64,000 bases of DNA. It comes from SAR202 cluster bacterium bin127. Its GTDB lineage: Bacteria; Chloroflexota; Dehalococcoidia; Lucifugimonadales; Lucifugimonadaceae. The stretch spans positions 186,001-250,000 of the forward strand of contig MPNN01000002.1 of NCBI GenBank assembly GCA_002239045.1, written 5' to 3'. Below, one piece after another: positions 31,679 to 42,051 of the stretch (positions within the stretch are counted from its first letter, which is position 1; every line of letters begins with the position of its first letter). Position numbers and translations under genes: made by a program. The notes beneath the pieces are model-generated. The model ran no database searches and had not been told where the DNA came from. It worked only from the letters and a program-made list of their open reading frames with translations.

Positions 31679-34600
31679 CTACTCGCTGTCGCCATCGTCA
31701 TCAAACGAGATGACGGGTTCTTCGGGAGTTTCGATGCCGCCGAAGAATGTGCTGGCGAGGTTGGAGTAGTCGGGTTCCGAAGCATTTTGACCATCGTCGC
31801 CAGAGAATCCGATCGAGACGTTTGGGGATTGACTGTCGACGTTGAACGCGGCGAGAGAGGCAGCAACGTCGTCGCTGGCGATAGCTGCGAGCGCCTCTTC
31901 CCAACCTTGGGTAACGGGCTCCGGTAGCACTTCTTCGGGGTCCGGCAGTCCAAGGAGTTCGCGGCCTTCCACTGAACGGTCAAGGCGTGCCGGAATCATG
32001 CGGCCGATGATGACGTTCTCTTTGAGGCCGGTCAGCCGGTCGACGCTGCCCTGTAGAGCGGCATCGGTAAGGACGCGCTCGGTTTCTTGGAACGAGGCTT
32101 TCGCCAAGAAGCTTTGGGACATCAGCGAGACTCGGCTGATGCCGAGAAGGACGGGCATCGCGGTTGCGGGATCGCCGTCTTGCTCTCGGACATCTTCGTT
32201 GGCTTGGAGGTACTGGGATCGGTCGACGACTTCGTCAATCAGGAGTTTCGAATCGCCGGTGCTTTCGATCTTGACCTTTTGGAGCATCTGGCGCACGACG
32301 ACTTCGAAGTGTTTGTCGTGCACTTTGACACCTTGCGAACGGTAGACACGTTGAGCCTCTTCGACGAGGTAGCGTTGGACGGCTTCGATGCCGCTGATGC
32401 GTAGGATGTCGTGCGGGTTCTGGGTTCCGTCGGTGAGCTGCGTTCCGGGTTCAATCTCCTGGCCTTCCGATACCAAGATTTCGGCGTTGCTCTGCGGCAT
32501 GTATTCACGTTCGTCGGTCTCGAGCCAGAAGATGCGGATGGCGGTATCGTCGATACTCTCGACTTCGCCAGAAACCTCAGATACCAATTCTTCCGGCAAA
32601 GCGAGTGCGCCGTCGTCGCCCATTGCATCTCGGCGACCCGCCGCGGTAAGTGTCAAGAGGTTGGACCCGGCATCAACCCAATCGCCGACTTCAACGTTTG
32701 GTCGATAGCCAGCAGGGATCTCGACGTCGGAGTGGAACGTTTCGACGTTCTCGACTGCGATAACGATGTTCCCTTGGGTTTCGCGGAAGTTGATAATACC
32801 GGGGATTTCCGAGAGGATGGCTGGAGCCTTCGGGTTGCGCGCTTCAAACAGCTCTTGGACGCGGGGTAGTCCCGTCGTGATGTCGCGGTCGCTAGCAATA
32901 CCACCGGTGTGGAAGTTACGCATGGTCAGCTGCGTACCAGGTTCGCCGATGGATTGTGCAGCGACGATCCCGACTGCTTCGCCGATGATTGACGGGCGGT
33001 TGTCGGCGAGCATGCTGCCGTAGCAGCGCCCGCAGATACCACGCTCGAGCATGCAACCGACTGGCGATCGGACTTCGAGCTCCTCCAGTCCGGAAGCGAC
33101 GATGCGGCGTGCCAAGTCGATGTCGATGAGGGTGTCGCTAGTTGCGATGACTTCGCCGGTCTCGGGGTCGACTACATCTTGCACGGCATAGCGGCTGAAG
33201 ATGCGCTCCTCGAACGGCAGGTTGAGTGCCCTCGATGCCTCGGCTGAGACGGTCATGCCGATCGGGGATCCACAGTCGCGTTCGTTGATGATGACGTTCT
33301 GAGCAGCGTCAGCCATACGTCGGGTCAGATATCCGGCTTCAGCGGTCTTGAGGGCGGTGTCGGCTAGTGCCTTGCGTGAACCGTGGGTCGATGCAAAGAA
33401 CTCGTGGACGGACAGGCCTTCTGCGAAGCTGGCTTCGATCGGGACATCGATGATGCGACCGCGCGGGTTCGACATGAGGCCACGCATGCCGGCCATCTGC
33501 TTGATCTGAGCCAAGTTACCTTTTGCGCCCGAGTCGGACATAGCGAAGACGCCGTTGTACTCGGGAAGATGCGATTTCACGGCATCGGTAACCAGATCGG
33601 ACGTCTCGTTCCACGTCTCGATGGTCGCGGTGTACTTCTCTTCATCGGTGATGACGCCTTCGTTGTACATCCTTTGAAGTTCGGCGACTTGAGCTCGACC
33701 ATCTTCGATAAGTCCGGCCTTCTCGGGGGGAGGGACGGCGTCTTTGATCGCGATGGTGGTGCCGGAACGTGTGGCGTATTCAAATCCGAGACGTTTCATC
33801 TCGTCGAGGACGATAGCGGTGCCGGCGTTGCCGAGTTCGCTGTAGCAGCGATGCACGACGGCATCGAGCTCATCTTCCTTCATGACGTAGTTGTGGAACC
33901 CCATCGAATCCGGAAGAATCTCGTTGAAGATTATCCGTCCGACGGTGGTTTCAATCCAGTCGTGAGGCTCGTCGACGATGAACGGAGTTGTCGCAGTCGA
34001 TTCAGTCCAGACTGGAGTGCCGCCTGACATGCGGACTCGGATGCGGTCGCGGAGCCCGATCTGGTTGGTCTCTTGAGCAAAGAGCGCTTCCTGCAAGCTG
34101 CCAAAATATCGCACGCCGGCGTGACCGTTTTCAGACTTGGAGCCGTTGTTGAGCGCGAACTCGGTGGCGATAACGTCGGACGGAACTGGTACCGCGGTGT
34201 CCATCACTGGGCCGGTCATGTAGTACAGGCCGAGCAGCATGTCGAGTGTCGGCGATACGATCGGTGAGCCGGATCGCGGCGCGAGCATGTTGCTCGTGCT
34301 GAGCATGAGCGTCTTCGCCTCGTTGATGGCGCCCGGCGAAAGCGGTACGTGGACGGCCATCTGGTCGCCATCGAAGTCAGCGTTGAAGGCGGTACAGACC
34401 AACGGGTGGAGCTGTATGGCTTTGCCTTCGACGAGTTTCGGGTAGAAGGCCTGGATCCCCAAACGGTGGAGCGTTGGTGCGCGGTTCAGGAGCACCGGAT
34501 GTCCATCAACTACCTTTTCGAGTGTGTCCCAGACTTCTGCGTCGGCTTGCTCGGCGCGACGCTTGGCGGTTTTGATGTTGTGTGCGAGACCCAATGCGAT

Positions 34601-36049
34601 CAGGCGGTTCATGACGAATGGCTTGAAAAGTTCGAGGGCCATTTCCTTGGGGATGCCGCACTCGTCCAGCTTGAGTTGTGGTCCGGAGATGATGACGGCG
34701 CGCCCGCTGTAGTCGACCCGTTTTCCTAACAGGTTCTGTCGGAAGCGGCCTTGCTTGCCGCGCAACAAGTCGGTGAGGGACTTGAGTTTGTGGTTGTGCC
34801 GCCCCATGATTGCTCGACCGCGTCGACCGTTGTCGATGAGTGCGTCGACGGCTTCTTGAAGCATTCGGCGTTCGTTACGGACGATGATGTCCGGCGCGGA
34901 GAGTTTGAGAAGGTGGCTCAGTCGGTTGTTGCGGTTAATGACGCGACGGTACAGATCGTTAAGGTCGCTAGTCGCGAATCGGCCGCCGTCGAGCTGCACC
35001 ATGGGATGCAATTCAGGAGGTAGTACTGGCAGGACGGTCAGAATCATCCACTCGGGTTTATTGCCGCTGGTTCGAAATGCTTCGACCACGCTCAAACGTT
35101 TGACCGCTTTGGCTCGGCGTTGACCGGAGGTGTTGCGGATAATTTCGTTGAGTTCCTGGTGAATCTCGTCGAGTTCGAGGTTTTGGAGCAGTTCGAGAAT
35201 CGCGTCGGCGCCCATTCCAGCTTCAAAGACATTGCCGAATCGGTCTTTGAGCTCGCGGTATTCGGCCTCGTTCAACTCGGTCTTGATCTGCAGACTCTCC
35301 GCTTGATCGATTTTCCGCGCGACATCCTGTTCGAAGACGATCTTCCAGTGCGCTAGCGCGGTTTCGACCACGTCTTCCATGGAAGATCCTTCGGGTGCAC
35401 TTGGAATCGCGTCTGGGTCTTCACCCAACGAGATATGAATGTTTCGGATTTGGTCGATCAGTTGAGCCAAGAAGTCTTCGTTTCGTTCGGTGGCGGCGAA
35501 CTGCGTGCGCTCATCTTCGATGCGCGCGAGTTCCTGCTCGCGGTAATCCATTAACTCGGTGATCGCAAGGAGTCGGGCGTCTTCATCTACTTTGGTGATG
35601 ATGTAGCAGGAGAAGTAGAGCACTCGCTCGAGGTTTCTGGGGGTGATGTCGAGGATGATGCTCATCCGTGACGGTGTTCCCTTGGAAAACCAGATGTGTG
35701 CGACTGGTGCAGCTAGGTTGATGTGTCCCATGCGCTCGCGTCGAACGGAGGTGCGAGTGACTTCAACCTTGCACTGGTCGCAGACGAATCCCTCGCGTCG
35801 CATGCGCATGTCGCGCTGACGTTTGTATTTCCCGCAGTAGCACTCGAAATCCCGCGTCGGACCGAAAATCCGTTCGCAGAAAAGCCCATCGCGTTCCGGT
35901 CGTAGCGTCCGGTAGTTAATGGTTTCGGCTTTTTTGACTTCGCCCCACGACCATTTCCTGATGACCTGCGGCGAAGCGATCGCGATTTTGATCGCACGAA
36001 AGTCGCTTTCGGGACTAGGAGCGGTTTGTTGTAAGGGTGTAAATGCCAT
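31679..36049 (-). CDS. rpoC: RNA polymerase beta' subunit
   Basis: The 1456-residue protein begins at the usual N-terminus ([20 protein letters not shown]). Zinc site 1 is [19 protein letters not shown] then VCDQC. The catalytic Mg motif is [12 protein letters not shown]. The second zinc site is formed by DCGSPIG and [13 protein letters not shown], and the bridge-helix/trigger-loop region is [15 protein letters not shown]. It forms the core enzyme with beta, alpha and omega. The C-terminal ~60 residues are acidic and low in complexity. It lies 91 nt downstream of rpoB in the same operon. Confidence 0.97.
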   Translation of the reverse strand: MAFTPLQQTAPSPESDFRAIKIAIASPQVIRKWSWGEVKKAETINYRTLRPERDGLFCERIFGPTRDFECYCGKYKRQRDMRMRREGFVCDQCKVEVTRTSVRRERMGHINLAAPVAHIWFSKGTPSRMSIILDITPRNLERVLYFSCYIITKVDEDARLLAITELMDYREQELARIEDERTQFAATERNEDFLAQLIDQIRNIHISLGEDPDAIPSAPEGSSMEDVVETALAHWKIVFEQDVARKIDQAESLQIKTELNEAEYRELKDRFGNVFEAGMGADAILELLQNLELDEIHQELNEIIRNTSGQRRAKAVKRLSVVEAFRTSGNKPEWMILTVLPVLPPELHPMVQLDGGRFATSDLNDLYRRVINRNNRLSHLLKLSAPDIIVRNERRMLQEAVDALIDNGRRGRAIMGRHNHKLKSLTDLLRGKQGRFRQNLLGKRVDYSGRAVIISGPQLKLDECGIPKEMALELFKPFVMNRLIALGLAHNIKTAKRRAEQADAEVWDTLEKVVDGHPVLLNRAPTLHRLGIQAFYPKLVEGKAIQLHPLVCTAFNADFDGDQMAVHVPLSPGAINEAKTLMLSTSNMLAPRSGSPIVSPTLDMLLGLYYMTGPVMDTAVPVPSDVIATEFALNNGSKSENGHAGVRYFGSLQEALFAQETNQIGLRDRIRVRMSGGTPVWTESTATTPFIVDEPHDWIETTVGRIIFNEILPDSMGFHNYVMKEDELDAVVHRCYSELGNAGTAIVLDEMKRLGFEYATRSGTTIAIKDAVPPPEKAGLIEDGRAQVAELQRMYNEGVITDEEKYTATIETWNETSDLVTDAVKSHLPEYNGVFAMSDSGAKGNLAQIKQMAGMRGLMSNPRGRIIDVPIEASFAEGLSVHEFFASTHGSRKALADTALKTAEAGYLTRRMADAAQNVIINERDCGSPIGMTVSAEASRALNLPFEERIFSRYAVQDVVDPETGEVIATSDTLIDIDLARRIVASGLEELEVRSPVGCMLERGICGRCYGSMLADNRPSIIGEAVGIVAAQSIGEPGTQLTMRNFHTGGIASDRDITTGLPRVQELFEARNPKAPAILSEIPGIINFRETQGNIVIAVENVETFHSDVEIPAGYRPNVEVGDWVDAGSNLLTLTAAGRRDAMGDDGALALPEELVSEVSGEVESIDDTAIRIFWLETDEREYMPQSNAEILVSEGQEIEPGTQLTDGTQNPHDILRISGIEAVQRYLVEEAQRVYRSQGVKVHDKHFEVVVRQMLQKVKIESTGDSKLLIDEVVDRSQYLQANEDVREQDGDPATAMPVLLGISRVSLMSQSFLAKASFQETERVLTDAALQGSVDRLTGLKENVIIGRMIPARLDRSVEGRELLGLPDPEEVLPEPVTQGWEEALAAIASDDVAASLAAFNVDSQSPNVSIGFSGDDGQNASEPDYSNLASTFFGGIETPEEPVISFDDDGDSE

Positions 36050-36140
36050 TCCGTTTTACCTCGTTTGGTCGCGAGTGGGACGTTGTTTGGTCGCAGGTGT
36101 GAGCGCGGGGACGCACGCGGTGTGCGAACCCGTCTTGTGA

Positions 36141-39100
36141 CTATTCGTCGGTTTCGGCCGAGTCGTCGTCGGCTTCCCCTTCGTCTAACGATTCGGAGCT
36201 TTGATCATCGTCTTCGCTGAAGTCGACATCGAACTCCAACACCGGCGGCGGCAGTTCCGCTCCGATGTCCATGACATCACCGCCAATCGGTACGAGGTCA
36301 TGATCTTCTAGGAACGGAGTTTCTTCGATCACTTCGTCGGCTTCGTCGCCGGTTCCGGTCTCGAAGTTGGCGTCGCCGATCATCGAGATGTCTAGTCCAA
36401 GCCCTTGAAGCTCATGAATCAAAACGTTGAACGATTCGGGAACGTCGGCAGAAACGACCGACTGGCCCTTGACGATGGCCTCGTATGCCAACACTCGTCC
36501 TTTGACGTCGTCGGATTTTATGGTCAGCACTTCCTGCAAGGTATGTGGCGCGGAATAAGCTTCAAGCGCCCAGACCTCCATTTCGCCGAATCGCTGGCCC
36601 CCGAACTGCGCCTTGCCGCCCAGAGGTTGTTGCGTGATCAACGAGTAAGGTCCGGTGGATCGGGCGTGCATCTTGTCTTCCGCCAAGTGGATCAGCTTCA
36701 TCATGTAGATGTTGCCGACAGTGACTGGCTGGTCGAATCTCTCACCGGTGCGTCCATCGATGAGAGTCTGCTTCCCGAGGATTGGCGCGGCGTTACCGCT
36801 TTCGCGATCGAGGCGGCGCGCAACGGCCATTAGTTCATTGCGGTCTAACGCGGTCGTGTCTTGCCCGGCGACTTCGGAGAGCCAGAGCCGCATGCACGCT
36901 TCGCTGGCCTTCCCAGCGTCGTCAATGTCGTGACTGCTGAGTTCGTTGTAGTCGTGCCCGCGCTCTTGGAGCCACTGTCGGATTCTCTCCTGATCGATCG
37001 ATCGGTCAGTGATGTCGCGGTGGTTGCGGGCTTCGGACGCGGAAACAAACCATGCCCTCGCCAACTCGTCTTCGATTGCGACCTCGGTTGCACTATCGAA
37101 CACGGGAGTAATGGCTGAGAAGTCGAGTTCTCGTGCGGCCCATCCGAGGTGTGTTTCGAGTAGCTGACCAAGATTCATGCGCGACGGTACGCCGATTGGG
37201 TTGAGGACGATGTCGAGCGGAGTTCCGTCTGGCAGATGTGGCATGTCCTCGCGGGGCAGGATCATGGCGACGACACCTTTGTTGCCGTGTCTGCCGGCCA
37301 TTTTGTCGCCTTGCATGATCTTGCGAGTGTGTGCAACCCAGACGCGGACCATCATCGAGACGCCAGGAGGCAGCTCGGCACCGTCTTCCTTCTTGCTGAC
37401 GCGGACTTTGATGACTTTGCCTTTTTCGCCGTGTGGCACTCTAAGGCTGGTGTCTTTGGTGTCGCGCGCCTTTTCACCGAAGATGGCTCGGAGGAGTTTC
37501 TCCTCGGCGGTGAGTTCGGTCTCGCCCTTGGGTGTGACCTTTCCGACGAGGATGTCGCCTGGACCGACCCAAGTTCCCGGGATGACGATGCCTTCTTCGT
37601 CGAGGTTTGCCAAATTGGTCTCGCCGACGTTGGCAATATCGCGAGTGATTTCTTCTGGTCCAAGTTGGGTTTCGCGGGCTTCTACCTGGTGTTTCTGGAT
37701 GTGCGTGGAGGTAAAGCGGTCGTCTTTGACGAGGTCCTCGCTGAGGATGATCGCATCCTCATAGTTGCCGCCGCCCCAGCTCATGAAGCCGACCAAGACG
37801 TTTTGACCCAGTGCGAGCCGTCCGCCTTCAGTTGAGGAGCTATCGGCGATGGCTTGTCCGGCTTGGACGCGTTGCCCTTTGCTGACGATGGGGTGCTGAT
37901 TGATGCAGGTGCTCTGGTTAGAGCGCTCGTATCGGATGAGCGGGTAGGCGCGGGTTTCGCCTTGGTCGTCGGCGATAACGATCTTGTCACTGGTGACCGA
38001 TGCAACTAAGCCGTCGATCGACGAACGAACTACCTGACCGCTGTCGAGTGCGGCGCGGGCTTCGATACCCGTGCCGACGATCGGGGCTTCTGGTCGAATT
38101 AGCGGTACGCCTTGGCGTTGCATATTGGAACCCATCAGGGCTCGGGTGGCGTCATCGTGTTCAAGGAACGGAATGAGTCCGGCGGAGACGCTCACGATTT
38201 GCGACGGAGAAACGTCGATATAGTCGACGTCTTCAGGGCGCGCTTTGACGTACTGCTCACCACCGGTTCGGCAACGTACGCTACCTTCGAGTTGGCCGAC
38301 AGCATCGACGGGTGTTGTGGGTTCGCCGATTAAAACTTCCTCTTCTTGATCGGCGGAAAGGTATTCGACGTCTTCGGCGTTGAGCGAGATGAAGGGTCGG
38401 ACTTCGATTTGCTGTTCACCAAGCCTGCGGAGGCGTTTGGCGAGGTCTTCATCGATTATGGAATCCGCTTCGCCAACGATGGTCTTGCGGCTTTTTTCTC
38501 GGACGTCTTCCGTCAGCATACGTCCGATCAAATCATCGGACCGGTTCGATATTGACGTTCGAACTTTTCGGTACGGTGTTTCGACGAATCCGAATGCGTT
38601 GACTTTGGCGTAGGTTGCCAGAGAGCCGAGAAGTCCGATGTTCGGTCCTTCGGGGGTCTCGATCGGGCAGATACGGCCGTAGTGAGAGTGGTGTACGTCA
38701 CGGACGTCGAAGCCGGCCCGGTCACGCGTTAAGCCACCGGGGCCGAGGGCGGAGAGGCGTCGCTTGTGGGTCAATTCAGACAGCGGGTTGGTCTGGTCCA
38801 TGAACTGGGACAGCTGTGAACCGCCGAAGAACTCTTTGACTGCGGCTCCGACTGGCCGAATGTTGATCAACGCTGCGGGGGTGGTTTCGCCCGGATGCGT
38901 TGTCATACGTTCGCGGACGACGCGCTCCATCCGAACGAGACCCACGCGAATCTGGTTCTGGATCAATTCGCCAACGGTTCGGACGCGACGGTTGCCGAGG
39001 TGGTCAATGTCGTCGGGCACTGCTGTGCCTTCGTTGACCTTGATCATGCGCTTGATGATGTTGACAAAGTCGCGCTTGGTGAGGGTTCGGCGAGTGAGTT

Positions 39101-40046
39101 CAACGTCGACGTCGATGCGCCGGTTGAGCTTGTATCTCCCGACATCGCCCAGATCGTATCGTCGCGAGTCGAAGAACATCTGAGAGACGAGGCGCTTGGC
39201 ACCATCCACGGTGGCTGGTTCGCCCGGTCGCATTCGCTTGTGGAACTCTTTCAGCGCGTCGTCTTCGTCCTTTGCGTCGGCATCTGATTCCCACGTCGAC
39301 CGAATGAAGTCACGCACTTCGGCATCTTCGTCGCCTTCGGCCGGATCGCCGAAGATTTCACGCATCGCCTCGAGTGAGTCGAGTTTGAGAGGTGATTCCT
39401 GGTCGTGCTCGGAACCATCTTCAACCGCGGCGATCGCGCGCAGCAGTGTGGTAACCGGCAGCTTGCGCTTGCGATCGACCTTCGCGAAAAGTATGTCTCG
39501 GTTGCTGGTTTCGAGTTCGACCCATGCACCGCGGTACGGGATCAGCTTGACGCTGCAAAGTCGATTGCCGGTGGCGGGATCTTCGTCTTGCGAATAGTAC
39601 GCGCCCGGTGAACGGACGAGTTGCGAGATTACGACGCGTTCGGCGCCGTTGATGATGAAGGTGCCGTTCTCGGTCATCTTAGGCATGTCGCCGAAGAAGA
39701 TCGTCTGCTCTTTGATCTCGTCGGTCTCGTTGATCTTCAACTCGATCGTGACGTGAAGAGGCACGCTGTAGGTGATTTCGCGTTCGCGGCACTCTTCTTC
39801 GGAGAACTCAGGTTCGCCGATCTCGTGCTCGGTCAGACTCATTTCGTACTTGGGATTGTCCGACGAGTAGTCAGTGATAGGCGAAATCTCTTTGAAGAGT
39901 TGGTGGAGTCCGTCGCCGAGCAGCCAATCGAAAGAATCTTTTTGGACCTGAATCAGGTCCGGCATATCCGTCGGCACGTTAGTTTCGCCAAAGGTGCGGT
40001 ATGCGCGGCTCTTGCCGCCAGCGGTCAACGCATGTGAAATGACCAT
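36141..40046 (-). CDS. rpoB: RNA polymerase beta subunit
   Basis: The 1301-residue protein shows the family landmarks: rifampicin-pocket region [20 protein letters not shown] and [46 protein letters not shown] and the C-terminal [18 protein letters not shown]. The C-terminal ~65 residues form an acidic extension ([19 protein letters not shown]). AAGGAG lies just before its ATG. rplL does not precede it; the upstream neighbour is a transporter gene after a 307-bp gap. Confidence 0.97.
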   Translation of the reverse strand: MVISHALTAGGKSRAYRTFGETNVPTDMPDLIQVQKDSFDWLLGDGLHQLFKEISPITDYSSDNPKYEMSLTEHEIGEPEFSEEECREREITYSVPLHVTIELKINETDEIKEQTIFFGDMPKMTENGTFIINGAERVVISQLVRSPGAYYSQDEDPATGNRLCSVKLIPYRGAWVELETSNRDILFAKVDRKRKLPVTTLLRAIAAVEDGSEHDQESPLKLDSLEAMREIFGDPAEGDEDAEVRDFIRSTWESDADAKDEDDALKEFHKRMRPGEPATVDGAKRLVSQMFFDSRRYDLGDVGRYKLNRRIDVDVELTRRTLTKRDFVNIIKRMIKVNEGTAVPDDIDHLGNRRVRTVGELIQNQIRVGLVRMERVVRERMTTHPGETTPAALINIRPVGAAVKEFFGGSQLSQFMDQTNPLSELTHKRRLSALGPGGLTRDRAGFDVRDVHHSHYGRICPIETPEGPNIGLLGSLATYAKVNAFGFVETPYRKVRTSISNRSDDLIGRMLTEDVREKSRKTIVGEADSIIDEDLAKRLRRLGEQQIEVRPFISLNAEDVEYLSADQEEEVLIGEPTTPVDAVGQLEGSVRCRTGGEQYVKARPEDVDYIDVSPSQIVSVSAGLIPFLEHDDATRALMGSNMQRQGVPLIRPEAPIVGTGIEARAALDSGQVVRSSIDGLVASVTSDKIVIADDQGETRAYPLIRYERSNQSTCINQHPIVSKGQRVQAGQAIADSSSTEGGRLALGQNVLVGFMSWGGGNYEDAIILSEDLVKDDRFTSTHIQKHQVEARETQLGPEEITRDIANVGETNLANLDEEGIVIPGTWVGPGDILVGKVTPKGETELTAEEKLLRAIFGEKARDTKDTSLRVPHGEKGKVIKVRVSKKEDGAELPPGVSMMVRVWVAHTRKIMQGDKMAGRHGNKGVVAMILPREDMPHLPDGTPLDIVLNPIGVPSRMNLGQLLETHLGWAARELDFSAITPVFDSATEVAIEDELARAWFVSASEARNHRDITDRSIDQERIRQWLQERGHDYNELSSHDIDDAGKASEACMRLWLSEVAGQDTTALDRNELMAVARRLDRESGNAAPILGKQTLIDGRTGERFDQPVTVGNIYMMKLIHLAEDKMHARSTGPYSLITQQPLGGKAQFGGQRFGEMEVWALEAYSAPHTLQEVLTIKSDDVKGRVLAYEAIVKGQSVVSADVPESFNVLIHELQGLGLDISMIGDANFETGTGDEADEVIEETPFLEDHDLVPIGGDVMDIGAELPPPVLEFDVDFSEDDDQSSESLDEGEADDDSAETDE

Positions 40047-40353
40047 TCAGTTCTCCTTGAGTGCAGGTCTGAGAATCAGCAACGACGGTTCGGCCTAGTC
40101 GATAATGCTGGGGTTCTGCACAGGTGACGGATTACGGCTGTGTCCGTTTCGCGCGAAAACGCGCCCTACCCAGCTGGAGAGTTTTTCCAGCCGCGGGTGC
40201 GCTATGGAAAGCCTGTTTAAGGCGTGGCCGCGGATTACGTGCACTATCTTAATGCTAAACGTGTGCGCGGCGCTTGTCTAGTGGGTTTACGTGCAGTTTT
40301 GTCGTGAATTTCCCAAATCGGTCTTGAGGAGCAGCGAACGATGTCGAAATTCG
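40047..40353. other. Gene-free region upstream of rpoB with hairpins
   Basis: This 307-bp gap contains no gene. It holds a palindrome TTTCGCGCGAAA near 40148, a hairpin GCTGG/CCAGC with a T-rich loop near 40170-40190, a candidate promoter for rpoB (40252-40280) and the end of the DHA2 transporter gene. The hairpins lie in what would be a ~200-nt leader of the rpoB mRNA, which allows attenuation or protein binding. Confidence 0.45.
40252..40280 (-). promoter_or_regulatory. Candidate sigma-70 promoter of rpoBC
   Basis: On the minus strand TAGACA (-35, 40280-40275) and TAGCAT (-10, 40257-40252) are separated by 17 nt. They match five of six and four of six consensus bases. They lie about 205 nt upstream of the rpoB ATG, giving a long leader. 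Confidence 0.45.
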
Positions 40354-41955
40354 TTATTCGCCTGCCGTAGGCGGGGGTCCACCACGTCCTGAAGCGCTGC
40401 GTAACGGCACGTCGCGGAGGAACAGGACGATAACGATTGCGGTCACCAAGATGAAGAAGGTAGCGAGGAAAACGCTGGAAAGCGATGAAGCCAAAGCTGT
40501 GCGCAACCCGTCGAGCATTGCGCTTGTGGCGCCATCCGCTAACCCCAAATTGGCTACGATACCGTTCAACACCTCCGGATTCACCATTGCTGCCGGGTTG
40601 TTGGCCAATTCCGCAATCTCGTCGCCGCTGATGGATTCCCGGACCTCGGATGGCAATGAATCGCTCAGATTAGCGCGGAACCGATTCGCCATTAGTGAAC
40701 CCAATAGCGCCAGCCCTAATGCACCTCCGATGGTTCGGTAGAACTGCACGGTCGACGTGGCGATTCCCAAAAAGCGGTGTTCGACCGCGTTCTGGGCTGC
40801 GATGGTGAACGAGGGGAAGGTGAAACCGAGTCCGAATCCGAGCAATACGATGAATGAGATCGCGATGGGGTAAGTCGTTGCTTCCGACGTGGTGGACAAC
40901 AGGAATAGACCGATCGACATCATCGTGACGCCGAAGAGACCAGGCCAACGATAACTGCCAAGCCGCGAGACGACCTGCCCGGATATGGATGCTCCGATCA
41001 CGGTTCCTAGCATCATCGGCGTCAGGAAACTGCCGCTGCTGGTGGCTGATGCTCCCAACACGCCTTGGAAGAATAGCGGGATGAATATGATGGCGCCGAA
41101 CATACCGAACCCAGTCACAAAGGTCGCAAGAATAGTGACCGCCAGAATCGGATTCGTATATATGTGAAGCGGCATTATCGGGTTGGGTGTCCGCATCTCC
41201 ACGAAAATGAAGGCTGCGACCGCGGTTGCCGCAACGGCGAAGAGGATGATTACCTGGGACGATGTCCAACCTGAATCTCCGGCAATTGAGAGCGCGAGCA
41301 TCAACGGCACGACGGTCGCGATGAGCGTGATTACACCGAGAACGTCAATGGTTCGGTCCATTGGTTGCGGTTCGATACGTGGGAAGAACCGCGTCATCGC
41401 GATGATCAACGGGATGCTGATTGGGAGATTGATGTAGAAGATCCAGTTCCACGAAAGGGTGTCGGTGATGAAACCCCCGAGGGTCGGTCCGATGACGGAT
41501 GACATGCCGAAAACCGCGGCGATGACGCCTTGGATTTTTCCGCGTTCCGCGGGCGCATAAAGGTCGCCTACAATAACGAAAACCAGTGACATCAGCACGC
41601 CGCCGCCCAATCCTTGAAACGCTCGGAAAGCGATCAGTTGGTTCATCGAGGTCGCGGTGCCTGCGGCGAATGAGCCGATCATGAAGATGATCAATCCAAC
41701 GAGATAGAACCACTTCCGCCCAAAGATGTCGGAAAGCCGACCGACGATCGGGACGGTGATGGTTGATGCGACCAGGTAGGCCGTAGTCACCCATGTGTAT
41801 CGATCGAAACCGCCGAGATCCGCGATAATTCGTGGCATCGCCGTGCCGACCACGGTTTGGTCTAGCGCGGCGAGAAACAGTCCAGTCATTGCGCACGCCA
41901 TCGTGATCAAGATTTGGCGGCGCGGCAAGCCAGACGAAGATTCGCTTTGTGCCAT
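40354..41955 (-). CDS. DHA2-family MFS multidrug exporter (EmrB/QacA type)
   Basis: The 533-residue protein has 14 hydrophobic helices. It carries the DHA2 landmarks LDQTVVGTAMPRI (motif D1) in helix 1, GRLSDIFGRKWFYL (motif A) and GPTLGGFITDTLSWNWIFYINLPI (motif C with the following loop). Such pumps exchange protons for drugs or lipophilic compounds. A large extracytoplasmic loop before the last helix (about 430-490) is unusual but seen in other members. It is divergent from the copper ATPase, with an inverted repeat in the 96-bp gap. Confidence 0.88.
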   Translation of the reverse strand: MAQSESSSGLPRRQILITMACAMTGLFLAALDQTVVGTAMPRIIADLGGFDRYTWVTTAYLVASTITVPIVGRLSDIFGRKWFYLVGLIIFMIGSFAAGTATSMNQLIAFRAFQGLGGGVLMSLVFVIVGDLYAPAERGKIQGVIAAVFGMSSVIGPTLGGFITDTLSWNWIFYINLPISIPLIIAMTRFFPRIEPQPMDRTIDVLGVITLIATVVPLMLALSIAGDSGWTSSQVIILFAVAATAVAAFIFVEMRTPNPIMPLHIYTNPILAVTILATFVTGFGMFGAIIFIPLFFQGVLGASATSSGSFLTPMMLGTVIGASISGQVVSRLGSYRWPGLFGVTMMSIGLFLLSTTSEATTYPIAISFIVLLGFGLGFTFPSFTIAAQNAVEHRFLGIATSTVQFYRTIGGALGLALLGSLMANRFRANLSDSLPSEVRESISGDEIAELANNPAAMVNPEVLNGIVANLGLADGATSAMLDGLRTALASSLSSVFLATFFILVTAIVIVLFLRDVPLRSASGRGGPPPTAGE

Positions 41956-42005
41956 GGATTCTCCGTTGGATTGAGCGTTGGCAGATTAACCTTAAACTAT
42001 CGAGA

Positions 42006-42021
42006 CTGCTATACATAGCAG
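42006..42021. promoter_or_regulatory. Inverted repeat between the exporter and copper ATPase genes
   Basis: CTGCTAT, AC, ATAGCAG is a 7-bp inverted repeat containing a -10-like TATACA. It is centred in the divergent region 30 nt before the copper ATPase ATG, where a metal- or drug-sensing regulator could act on both genes. No binding evidence exists. Confidence 0.4.
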
Positions 42022-42051
42022 CCCGATCATCATGACCAGGGGGCGCGTGCG

